From Mesobacillus maritimus (GTDB lineage Bacteria; Bacillota; Bacilli; Bacillales; Cytobacillaceae): a stretch of DNA of 33,457 bases. The DNA is taken from positions 1 through 33,457 of the forward strand of contig NZ_JACWFH010000038.1 of NCBI RefSeq assembly GCF_019749255.1, written 5' to 3'. Below, in pieces: positions 6,699-14,236 of the stretch; within the stretch, counting starts at the first letter, position 1; each line of letters opens with the position of its first letter. The position numbers and the translations under genes are program-made. A model generated the notes under the pieces. It was given only the letters and a program-made list of their open reading frames with translations. It had not been told where the DNA came from and did no database searches.

Positions 6699-7890
6699 TT
6701 AGAAATATTTTTCTAAACTTATCGATTAGAGATTCTCTGTGAGATTCTTCTTCATACTGCAGATCATGACTGTAAAATTGATAGGTGCTCTTTCCATTGT
6801 TTTTGGCAGCATACATGGCCTTGTCCGCATGATCGATTAACGAATCAATCTCATCTCCATGCTCAGGAAAAAGGGCAATTCCAATACTAGGTGTGACATG
6901 GGCCTCCTTATCAGCAAGGAAATAGGGGTTTCCGATACTATCAATCATTCGAGATGAAATCGTCTCTAATTCTTCCCTACAAGTCTCCTCAAAGACAATG
7001 ATAAACTCATCCCCACCGATTCTAGATACCAAATCTTCTTCTCGGACAGTAGAGTTTAAGCGAATCGCTACATCTTTCAGTAGCGCATCTCCTACATCGT
7101 GTCCAAGCGTGTCATTGACATTTTTAAATCCATCTAAATCAATAAACATGATCGCAAAATCATGATTTTTACGTTTAGCACGAGATAAGACCTTTTTTAA
7201 ATGGTTTTTTAGCATTAATCGGTTTGGCAATTGTGTTAGATGATCGTAAAAGGCCATTTGAGCTAGCTTTTCTTCATGTTTTTTTCTATCAGTTATATCA
7301 ATGATCATGCCAGATATTCTTTCAACTTCATCAAGAATATTTACGATTGAATTTGGTCGTAATTCTTTCCAATGCACTTCTCCATTTGCCTGTAACGTCC
7401 GATACTCAAAGGTCTTAATTTCCCCAGAAACCCATTGGCTAGTCTTTTTTATAAAAAACATTCTATCTTCGGGGTGGACATTCTTTTCAATCAAGTACAA
7501 CCCTTCGTGTATATTATTCTGATCTGTTTTCCTATTGTCCCCAGTATAAATTGACCATCTATCACTTTTTAAATCGAAGGTAAAGGCAATAGAGTCTAGG
7601 TCCTCTAAAAGGGTTTTATATTCAGATAAACGACCTTGTAGAGACAAATTGTTTTCTGTTAAATGATCAATCTTTGTTTGTTGTTCTTGGTTGTGAGTGG
7701 TTAATCGTTGATTCTTTTCCGATAAAATTTTCATCTTACGGTATTCTAATATAGAAGGAATACATAAGGAGAGAACAAGCGAGGAAAGGAGAATCTCAGC
7801 CCAGAATGCATTTATTGAAAGAAGTTGCACAAACAAAGCAACTACAATTAACCCTACAGTCATGCTCAATCTTTGTTTACTATTTGCCAT
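6694..7890 (-). CDS. Membrane-bound PAS-GGDEF diguanylate cyclase
   Basis: Predicted to make c-di-GMP from two GTP. The 398 residues comprise two N-terminal membrane helices (about 11-28 and 30-46), a likely coiled coil (50-95), a PAS_3-type sensor fold (97-200, ending IIDITDRKKHEEK) and a GGDEF domain (about 212-380). The active-site GGDEF (292-296) is intact. An RxxD inhibitory site (REED, 283-286) sits exactly five residues before it, so product inhibition is expected. No EAL domain is present. ATG with GGAGG 6 nt upstream. It is a monocistronic minus-strand gene between glmM and mscS, with no counterpart there in B. subtilis as I recall. The PAS ligand is unknown. Confidence 0.9.
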   Translation of the reverse strand: MANSKQRLSMTVGLIVVALFVQLLSINAFWAEILLSSLVLSLCIPSILEYRKMKILSEKNQRLTTHNQEQQTKIDHLTENNLSLQGRLSEYKTLLEDLDSIAFTFDLKSDRWSIYTGDNRKTDQNNIHEGLYLIEKNVHPEDRMFFIKKTSQWVSGEIKTFEYRTLQANGEVHWKELRPNSIVNILDEVERISGMIIDITDRKKHEEKLAQMAFYDHLTQLPNRLMLKNHLKKVLSRAKRKNHDFAIMFIDLDGFKNVNDTLGHDVGDALLKDVAIRLNSTVREEDLVSRIGGDEFIIVFEETCREELETISSRMIDSIGNPYFLADKEAHVTPSIGIALFPEHGDEIDSLIDHADKAMYAAKNNGKSTYQFYSHDLQYEEESHRESLIDKFRKIFLK

Positions 7891-8064
7891 TTCACACCTC
7901 CATCAGTAAAGTTAATCGTAGCATAAAACTGTTGTAAATAAATCAACAATTTTCAACAAAAAATCCATTTAGACATGGTAAATCAAACCTGTTATTTTGT
8001 CCTTTATTAATGAATTTTTTGTGAGTAGGATAGTATCAATAAAATTTTGATAGGGGGGGAATGG

Positions 8065-9168
8065 ATGTTCATATTAGGGACATGGGTTTCTTATGAAGTA
8101 TTAGAAAATATAGCAATATCAATGGGTATCTTTATTTTATTTATGATTTTCAGAAAGATTTTTTCAAGGTATGTTTTTAAGTTTTTACTTTGGGTGGTGA
8201 AGAAAGCGCCTAGCGATTTCTTTTCACAAGTGATGCTAGCTTTCGAAAAGCCATTACAATGGGTGTTTTTAATTTTAGGTGTTTCTCTCTCGGCAGAGTA
8301 TCTTCCATATTTTAATGAAAACAATCCACTTTATCTTAGTCTGATTAGATCCTCACTAATCTTTTTAATAGGATGGGGGTTGGTGAATTTATCTTCTTCA
8401 TCCTCGATATTTTTTAAGAATCTAAACAATAAATACAGTATGGAAATTGATGAAATTCTCATTCCATTCTTATCCAAAGCCCTAAAAGTGATTATTGTCG
8501 CAATTTGTTTCAGCATTATTGCTCAAGAGTTTGGATACAATATCAGCGGTTTTGTCGCTGGCCTAGGAATTGGCGGTCTTGCCATTTCACTAGCAGCTAA
8601 AGATGCCCTTGGTAACTTGGTTGGAGGGGTTGTAATTATCTCAGAAAGACCTTTCTCAATTGGGGATTGGATTATGACTCCAAGTGTGGAGGGAACGGTG
8701 GAGGATATCAGTTTTCGTAGCACAAAAGTGCGAACCTTTGCGCAGGCACTTGTAACGGTCCCGAATTCAACCTTGGCCAATGAAAACATTACAAACTGGA
8801 GTAAAATGGGGAAGCGGCAAATTAGTTTTAATTTAAGAGTTTCTTATGACACACCGAGGGGAAAGCTGGAGGATGTCGTAAAGCAACTAAAGTATCTAGT
8901 TACTCAACATGAGGAAATTGATCCTGAAACAATCTTTACCACCTTTGATAAATATAGTGAAAATGGGTACGAAATATTCCTCTACTTCTTTACCAAGACA
9001 ACTGTATGGGGAGAATTCTTACGGATAAAAGAAGAGATTAACTTTGAAATCATGAAAATCCTAGAAAACGAAGGAGTTTCTATTGCAGTTCCGGCAAGAA
9101 AGCTGTATGCAGAAACAAGGAAAGAAGATCAGTTTAGAGCTGGATCTGTTTATGAGAACGGTGAATAA
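8065..9168 (+). CDS. Small-conductance mechanosensitive channel, MscS family
   Basis: Predicted turgor-release channel of the cytoplasmic membrane. About five hydrophobic helices are followed by the MscS core: the glycine/alanine-rich pore helix (GFVAGLGIGGLAISLAAKDA, about residues 160-179 of 367), a beta domain starting ERPFSIGDWI, and an alpha/beta C-terminal domain. The reading frame is open back to a TTG at 8047. I chose ATG 8065 because the G-rich Shine-Dalgarno (8053-8059) lies inside the longer frame and is well placed only for this ATG. Divergent from the GGDEF gene, with its own terminator. Subfamily (YkuT- or YhdY-like) not decided. Confidence 0.9.
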   Translation: MFILGTWVSYEVLENIAISMGIFILFMIFRKIFSRYVFKFLLWVVKKAPSDFFSQVMLAFEKPLQWVFLILGVSLSAEYLPYFNENNPLYLSLIRSSLIFLIGWGLVNLSSSSSIFFKNLNNKYSMEIDEILIPFLSKALKVIIVAICFSIIAQEFGYNISGFVAGLGIGGLAISLAAKDALGNLVGGVVIISERPFSIGDWIMTPSVEGTVEDISFRSTKVRTFAQALVTVPNSTLANENITNWSKMGKRQISFNLRVSYDTPRGKLEDVVKQLKYLVTQHEEIDPETIFTTFDKYSENGYEIFLYFFTKTTVWGEFLRIKEEINFEIMKILENEGVSIAVPARKLYAETRKEDQFRAGSVYENGE

Positions 9169-9178
9169 CTTTTACGAT

Positions 9179-9219
9179 AAAGCTTCATTTTGATTTAATT
9201 CAAATTGAAGCTTTTATTA
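9179..9219 (+). terminator. Terminator of mscS
   Basis: AAAGCTTCA pairs with TGAAGCTTT, extended inward by TTTGA/TCAAA past one mismatch, then TTATT. Ten bases after the stop codon. Confidence 0.8.
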
Positions 9220-9580
9220 TCTATGTTAGATTAAACATACTATGACCTTTTGGAAGCTTTTTATATTAGCTAGCCTAGAGAGAAGTGAAGGAGCAAAATA
9301 AGCTAATAGACATAAACGGCCAATTTCCCTGGAAATATGACAGTTTTCTGTCATGTCAGTAGGAGAGGTAAAAGAAATAATGAAGGGGAATAGGAATAGC
9401 ATATTTCATGAACTAGAATAGGGAAGGAACATTTTTCCCATCCTTCTTCTTCCTTGCTAAGTTTTTTTGCAAATGTTCGCTCTTTTCCGCTTCAGCTCTA
9501 ATACAAACCCAGTTAGATATGTTATGATAATAAAAAGAAAATACTGGTTGGTTTGGATAAAACTTCTTAAGGGGGATATT
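9220..9580. other. Gene-free stretch upstream of the small membrane-peptide gene
   Basis: No convincing gene on either strand. It contains a perfect 7-bp inverted repeat ATGACAG-TTTT-CTGTCAT at 9337-9354 (operator-like or a small RNA hairpin), and a T-rich stretch near 9460-9475. A possible -10-like sequence (TATGATAAT) lies near 9520-9530 with no clear -35. Confidence 0.5.
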
Positions 9581-9718
9581 ATGAGGGCGCGTGTGAAAAG
9601 AAACAATACCATTGCACTTGAAAAATTAAAGGAATTTATAGCTACCGTTCTTTTACATCTCACCTTTTACGCCTTCCTCATTTTTCTTGTTATGTTTTTT
9701 ATAAATAACTTTTCGTAA
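9581..9718 (+). CDS. Hypothetical single-pass membrane peptide, 45 aa
   Basis: The product of 45 residues has a basic N-terminus (MRARVKRNN) and a short amphipathic stretch (ALEKLKEF). One hydrophobic helix follows (about 19-41, ATVLLHLTFYAFLIFLVMFF), with an NNFS tail. ATG 9581 has a strong AAGGGGG 5 nt upstream. The frame extends back to 9467, but that part has no ribosome site and reads unlike a protein. I do not recognise the family. The layout (positive N-terminus, single helix, tiny tail) is typical of small bacterial regulators of membrane complexes, or of type I toxins. Which, if either, is unknown. A GC-rich hairpin without a T-run follows at 9746-9773. Confidence 0.6.
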   Translation: MRARVKRNNTIALEKLKEFIATVLLHLTFYAFLIFLVMFFINNFS

Positions 9719-9745
9719 GCATTACATACATAATTTGATACTATA

Positions 9746-9773
9746 GAGCGCCTTTTATAGACAAAGGGCGCTC
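9746..9773 (+). other. GC-rich hairpin downstream of the membrane-peptide gene
   Basis: GAGCGCCTTT pairs with AAAGGGCGCTC (one bulged G). No T-run follows on either strand, so it is not a standard terminator. It could stabilise the 3' end of the short mRNA. Confidence 0.5.
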
Positions 9774-9926
9774 CTACTATGTATAACAAGTAACACCATA
9801 CTAAAATTCTATATAGGTTTATCTGTAATTTAAAAATAAGGATTTTTATTCTGCCAACAATATCAACAGGGGTTTGGGTCAACATAAGCTTGAGAATGTT
9901 ATGAAGAAAGGCTAGGGGGATAACTT

Positions 9927-10697
9927 TTGAAGAGAAATCATCCGAATAACCATGAACTTTTATATATTCATTTAAACGACAGGGATCAATACGTTTTATC
10001 TTCAGGGATTGAGTTCTTTGAATTTGCTCGCTCTTTGTCTGATTCATTAAATTACATTCTACTTCTGAAGCATCAATTTGATGAAGCGGATTTTAATATT
10101 CATACATTGCTTAATTATGTTTCGGAGGACGATCTTGAAAAGTTAATGGAGGAAAATATTGCAGGGTATGGTGATTTTTGTTGGATGGACTTCGAAGAAA
10201 TAGAAGGACTGAACGTTCTCTCCGCCCAAGAAATTGCCGAAGTCTTATATCTAGGCCATACGAAACATCATTTAAAGCTTCCGTTTTATAACCAACTAGG
10301 AAACAGATTTGCTTATATGTCACATGATGATGGCTGGTTTAGCAAGGTATATTACCGCAATATGAATGATTTTTATCGGATGCTTAGTCAGGTAATTTCA
10401 GGGAAAGTTACGGGGGGCAGAACGGAAAAAAATCTTCTTAGTTTTCGGAGAAAGCGAGAGTATCCACCCGTTGGCAAAGAGGTGTTAAAATCCTTAACTA
10501 GTGTATTTAAAGAAGGGGCCGTTTTCTCGATAAAAAAGGTCGAGCAAAATCGCAATCGCCTAGAAATTCCTCTTTGGGTTATTGGGGATTTTACTAATAT
10601 GGATGATATGTTTGATGAGTATGTCCAGGCAGGAATCAATCCACCTGATGGCAAACTCGTCTTCGATAAAAAGATAAAAGAATGGAGCTTAGCTTAA
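9927..10697 (+). CDS. Conserved hypothetical protein, 256 aa
   Basis: Soluble, acidic protein without signal peptide or membrane helix. The TTG start at 9927 is supported by AGGGGGA about 7 nt upstream. The sequence is rich in aromatic and acidic residues (GYGDFCWMDFEEIEGL, AYMSHDDGWFSKVYYRN). It has a basic central part (about 163-180, KVTGGRTEKNLLSFRRKRE) and a C-terminal stretch PLWVIGDFTNMDDMFDEY. I recall similar proteins in Bacillaceae, sometimes misannotated as an oxalate:formate antiporter; the lack of membrane helices rules that out. No function can be given. Monocistronic, with its own terminator. Confidence 0.85.
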   Translation: MKRNHPNNHELLYIHLNDRDQYVLSSGIEFFEFARSLSDSLNYILLLKHQFDEADFNIHTLLNYVSEDDLEKLMEENIAGYGDFCWMDFEEIEGLNVLSAQEIAEVLYLGHTKHHLKLPFYNQLGNRFAYMSHDDGWFSKVYYRNMNDFYRMLSQVISGKVTGGRTEKNLLSFRRKREYPPVGKEVLKSLTSVFKEGAVFSIKKVEQNRNRLEIPLWVIGDFTNMDDMFDEYVQAGINPPDGKLVFDKKIKEWSLA

Positions 10698-10744
10698 AGC
10701 CTGGGGAAAGAGTAAAAACAAACTGTTATAATTGTTAGCAAAAG

Positions 10745-10778
10745 TAACGCTTAGGCAAATGTCTAAGCGTTATTTTTA
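10745..10778 (+). terminator. Terminator after the 256-aa protein gene
   Basis: TAACGCTTAG pairs with CTAAGCGTTA, followed by TTTTT. Confidence 0.9.
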
Positions 10779-11071
10779 TGCTCGCTTCTCAAAAACTTTG
10801 TACTTAATCATTATTCTAAGCCAAGATGAAATTCACCGATTAACTAGTGCTTCTTAGATAAATTCAGCTTTAGGTTTTTAACAACGTTTTAACGGAAATT
10901 AGCCATTGTTTTATAAAGATATGTTCAATTAGTGGATGGAAGAGCCGCTACGATATTCTAAAACATTGGTTGTAAATCAAGCTTGATGGTTCATACGATA
11001 ATAGGGGAAGAATAACGAGTATAGGTATAGATAATTGTAATAAGAATGTATCCCTATCTTAATTGAGATAG
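10779..11071. other. Gene-free stretch upstream of ddl
   Basis: No open frame with a ribosome site on either strand. AT-rich, with no strong hairpin except the inverted repeat CTATCT-TAATTG-AGATAG (11054-11071) abutting the ddl promoter. Confidence 0.5.
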
Positions 11072-11080
11072 TGGTAAAAT
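11072..11080 (+). promoter_or_regulatory. Putative extended -10 promoter of ddl-murF
   Basis: TGGTAAAAT fits the extended -10 form TGnTAAAAT, 34 nt before the ddl ATG. The -35 zone is poor and is overlapped by the 6-bp inverted repeat at 11054-11071, which could be an operator. Confidence 0.5.
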
Positions 11081-11114
11081 AGAAAAAGTGATTGAAAAAC
11101 TGGAGGTTCGAGTT

Positions 11115-12194
11115 ATGAAGATTAAAATCGGTTTGCTTTACGGTGGCAAATCAGCAGAACATAAGGTATCTATGCAGACAGCACTTGCTGTTACAAAAGC
11201 AATTGATTATGAAAAATTTGAAATACATCCAATCTATATTTCGGAAGATGGACAGTGGATTAAGGGACCACAGCTAAATAGCCCAGCGGAAAATGTTGCA
11301 GCATTAGAATTTTCAAGCTCTGCCCTTTCTTTAGGGACAGCTGGATCTAGTCCAGCTATCCTAAACTCAAACTCAGAAGAGGAAAGACTAGATGTCATCT
11401 TCCCTTTATTGCACGGTCCAAATGGTGAGGATGGGACAGTTCAGGGGATGCTCGAGCTGCTTAACCTTCCATATGTCGGCAACGGTGTTCTGGCTTCAGC
11501 TGCAGGCATGGATAAAGTAATCATGAAGAATATATTTGCACAAGCTGGCTTGAATCAAGTTGACTATGTATCATTCATTCGTAGTGAATGGGAAAAACAA
11601 CAAGAAGTATCCTACCAGCAGGTTGAAACAAACATTGGGTACCCTTGCTTTGTGAAGCCAGCAAACCTTGGATCAAGTGTAGGAATTTCAAAGTGTACGA
11701 ATCGCTCCGAACTTGAAGAAGCCTTTAAGGAGGCCTTCCAATTTGACCGTAAAATTATTGTCGAACAAGGGGTTACAGCGAGAGAAATTGAAATTGGCGT
11801 ACTTGGCAATGATGAGGCAGAATGCTCGGTTCCAGGGGAAATTGTTCCGAAAAAGGCGTTTTATGATTATAAGGCTAAGTATGAAGATGGGGATACAGGC
11901 CTCATTATTCCAGCTGAGATTTCGGAAGCTCAGTATATAGAACTTCAGGAATTAGCCAAAAAGGCTTATAAAGCTTTAGACTGTTCCGGTTTAGTGCGAG
12001 CAGACTTCTTCCTTACGGCTAAAGGAGAATTTTTGATTAATGAAGTAAATACAATGCCTGGATTTACCCCATTCAGTATGTTTCCACTGATGTGGAAACA
12101 TACCGGTGTTGAATACCCACAGCTTATTGAAAGACTAGTGCAGTTAGCGATTGACCGACACGAAAAAAAACAAAAGATTAAATATACATTTTAA
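11115..12194 (+). CDS. ddl: D-alanine--D-alanine ligase
   Basis: ATP-grasp enzyme joining two D-Ala for the peptidoglycan stem peptide. The 359 residues include the N-terminal [14 protein letters not shown], the ATP-binding [13 protein letters not shown], and the C-terminal magnesium-site motif [10 protein letters not shown]. The loop [10 protein letters not shown] has the Tyr pattern of D-Ala-D-Ala ligases rather than of D-Ala-D-Lac ligases, so intrinsic vancomycin resistance is not suggested. The frame is open back to a GTG at 11088. ATG 11115 is preferred because GGAGG (11102-11106) is spaced 8 nt from it and lies inside the longer frame. It heads a ddl-murF pair, and D-Ala comes from alr at 21729. 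Confidence 0.97.
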   Translation: MKIKIGLLYGGKSAEHKVSMQTALAVTKAIDYEKFEIHPIYISEDGQWIKGPQLNSPAENVAALEFSSSALSLGTAGSSPAILNSNSEEERLDVIFPLLHGPNGEDGTVQGMLELLNLPYVGNGVLASAAGMDKVIMKNIFAQAGLNQVDYVSFIRSEWEKQQEVSYQQVETNIGYPCFVKPANLGSSVGISKCTNRSELEEAFKEAFQFDRKIIVEQGVTAREIEIGVLGNDEAECSVPGEIVPKKAFYDYKAKYEDGDTGLIIPAEISEAQYIELQELAKKAYKALDCSGLVRADFFLTAKGEFLINEVNTMPGFTPFSMFPLMWKHTGVEYPQLIERLVQLAIDRHEKKQKIKYTF

Positions 12195-12202
12195 CCATGA
12201 GA

Positions 12203-12239
12203 GAACACGGTAAGGAAGCGGCAATCCTCAACCGTGTTC
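12203..12239 (+). other. Hairpin in the ddl-murF gap
   Basis: GAACACGGT pairs with ACCGTGTTC, with an inner AGGA/TCCT. No T-run follows, so it is more likely a processing or partial-attenuation hairpin than a full terminator. murF has a strong ribosome site 32 nt further on. Confidence 0.6.
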
Positions 12240-12284
12240 CATTTGTGCATGCAGTTAAAATTAGTTTTTTAGGAGGAAGATTTT

Positions 12285-13667
12285 GTGATTCAAAAATCAC
12301 TAGCTGAAATTGCGGCCATGATTAAGCACGAAACTGAAGGATCCGCAATAAAAGATGTCTCGGTAGAAGGTGTGACAATTGATACCCGTAAAATTGAAGA
12401 AGGGAATCTGTTTATCCCATTTAAGGGGGAAAATGTCGACGGTCACCGGTTTGTTGAGGACGCAATTAATAAGGGAGCAGCAGCTGCTCTATGGCAAAAG
12501 GATGTGCCGAACCCTCCCACTCATCTCCCAATCTTGATTGTGGAAGACACATTAATCGCATTACAGGAGCTTGCCAGAAATTATCGTCAACAATTAAATG
12601 TAAAAGTTCTTGGAATCACTGGAAGTAACGGAAAAACAACCACCAAGGACATGGTTGCGAGCCTTCTTGGACAAGAATTTCAAGTCCAAAAAACAGAAGG
12701 GAATTTCAATAACCATATAGGTCTACCGTTGACTATTTTGCGTTTAAAAGAAGAGACCGAAATGGCCATATTAGAAATGGGCATGAGTAGCAGAGGGGAA
12801 ATTGAATTTTTGTCCAAGCTAGCTCAGCCAGATGCAGTCATCATCACAAATATTGGAGAATCTCACCTCCTTGACCTGGGTTCAAGAGAAGCCATTGCGG
12901 ACGCAAAGCTTGAAATCATTCTGGGTCTTCAAAATGAGGGGTTAATCGTATACCACGGTGATGAACCATTGCTACAAGAGCGACTGTCATCTTATGACGG
13001 AAACGGTCAGTTGCGAACGTTTGGAAGATCCACTCAGAATGACCTTTACCCTGTGGAAATTACACAAACTTCAGCTGGCAACACGTTTACGACGAATCGA
13101 AGTGGCGTTTCTTTTCATTTACCGGTTCTTGGAACCCATAATGTCTTAAATGCTTTAGCATCAATGCTGGCTGCCGAGTTTTTTGGCGTTTCTTATGAAA
13201 AAATGAATGGAGGCTTCGCAAGCCTGAAATTGACCAATATGAGGATGGAACTCGTAGAAGGAGCAGCCGGAATCAATATTATCAACGACGCTTATAATGC
13301 GAGCCCTACATCGATGAAGGCTGCAATAGAGCTTATTTCTAATCTCGATGGGTATGAGAGAAAAATACTTGTGTTAGGGGATATGTTAGAGCTCGGCCCA
13401 CTTGAAGAAAAGTACCATTATCAAATTGGTTCCTCCCTAGATGCAGACAAGATTGATTATGTTTTCACATATGGAAAATTAGGGGCTTACATGGCGGAAG
13501 GGGCTAAGGAAGTTCTAGGCGAAGATCGAGTTTTTTCATATGAGGATAAAGAAATGATTTCAAATAAAATTAAGCAGTTGGTGCGACCAAATTCTACACT
13601 GGTATTGGTCAAAGCTTCGCGTGGAATGAAGCTTGAAGAAGTGGTAACTTTCTTGCAACAGAAATAA
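12285..13667 (+). CDS. murF: UDP-MurNAc-tripeptide--D-Ala-D-Ala ligase MurF
   Basis: Last cytoplasmic ligation of the wall precursor: adds D-Ala-D-Ala to UDP-MurNAc-tripeptide using ATP. A 460-residue Mur ligase with the N-terminal UDP-binding domain (about 25-95), the central ATPase domain with P-loop GITGSNGKTTTKD (110-122), the ligase motif AILEMGMSSRGEIEFL and the C-terminal motif NDAYNASPTSM. GTG start with AGGAGGA 7 nt upstream. It follows ddl, whose product is its substrate, and ends in a terminator. Identity is firm from motifs and pairing. Confidence 0.97.
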   Translation: MIQKSLAEIAAMIKHETEGSAIKDVSVEGVTIDTRKIEEGNLFIPFKGENVDGHRFVEDAINKGAAAALWQKDVPNPPTHLPILIVEDTLIALQELARNYRQQLNVKVLGITGSNGKTTTKDMVASLLGQEFQVQKTEGNFNNHIGLPLTILRLKEETEMAILEMGMSSRGEIEFLSKLAQPDAVIITNIGESHLLDLGSREAIADAKLEIILGLQNEGLIVYHGDEPLLQERLSSYDGNGQLRTFGRSTQNDLYPVEITQTSAGNTFTTNRSGVSFHLPVLGTHNVLNALASMLAAEFFGVSYEKMNGGFASLKLTNMRMELVEGAAGINIINDAYNASPTSMKAAIELISNLDGYERKILVLGDMLELGPLEEKYHYQIGSSLDADKIDYVFTYGKLGAYMAEGAKEVLGEDRVFSYEDKEMISNKIKQLVRPNSTLVLVKASRGMKLEEVVTFLQQK

Positions 13668-13672
13668 GAACC

Positions 13673-13706
13673 AAGTCTCTGTCCTTGTTTGACAGAGGCT
13701 TATTTT
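13673..13706 (+). terminator. Terminator of ddl-murF
   Basis: AAGTCTCTGTC pairs with GACAGAGGCTT (one mismatch), followed by ATTTT, 6 nt after the murF stop. Confidence 0.85.
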
Positions 13707-14236
13707 CGTGTGTGAAATGAACGAAAATAGGGAACAATTATAAAAGCAATGGATGCCTTTAGATTGCAGTTGGTTGATTTTTATTAGAAAATAAATAAAA
13801 GAATAATGGGTTTTATGGCTGTTTATTCCAATAATAACTAAGGGTATTGAACTTAAAATACTTGAACAAATCCCATCTAGATGCAGGGGGAGCAGTAGTT
13901 CATGCTTAAAGGTTTATCGTTATAGCGAAGAGTAAGTCTGTCAATATTAAAGGACGCATTGATTGCATTCACTTCCATCAGGTGGTAAGATTAACATCAA
14001 GTGTCTACGTAAGAAAATCCTGTAAAATGGCAGGCTCAATCGTATGGAGAGTATTTTTTTGCTCCTAGCCGAGCGATACTCCTGACGACCAGCCTCATTT
14101 GGACTCTCGCAGTGAACTACACCAAATCCTCCACCTAGGTGTACGAATTTACCAGATAAGGCAATAGTTGAGATAAACTTAAACAGCCACTTAAAAAATA
14201 TATCATTTGAACAAGAAAAAAGGAGAATGAACAAAT
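13707..14236 (+). other. Long gene-free region and putative structured leader of cshA
   Basis: About 530 nt with no plausible gene. From the promoter at 13963 the leader would be about 240 nt. It can fold a nested hairpin at 14049-14081 (outer GAGTAT/ATACTC, inner GCTC/GAGC) and contains the palindrome CACCTAGGTG near 14128. Long leaders are common on RNA-helicase genes, but I recognise no named RNA family here. Confidence 0.5.
13963..13991 (+). promoter_or_regulatory. Putative sigma-A promoter of cshA
   Basis: TTGCAT (13963-13968), exactly 17 nt, TAAGAT (13986-13991). It would give a transcript starting about 240 nt before the cshA start codon. Confidence 0.55.

Noticed and set aside
9380-9421. 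13-codon frame that might be a leader peptide
   Set aside because: The ribosome-site spacing of about 12 nt is long, there is no run of regulatory codons, and no downstream attenuator is seen.
9467-9580. N-terminal extension of the small membrane-peptide gene
   Set aside because: No ribosome site at its start. The strong AAGGGGG is inside the extension and points to ATG 9581.
9746-9773. GC-rich hairpin as an intrinsic terminator
   Set aside because: No T-run on either strand, so it is listed only as a hairpin.
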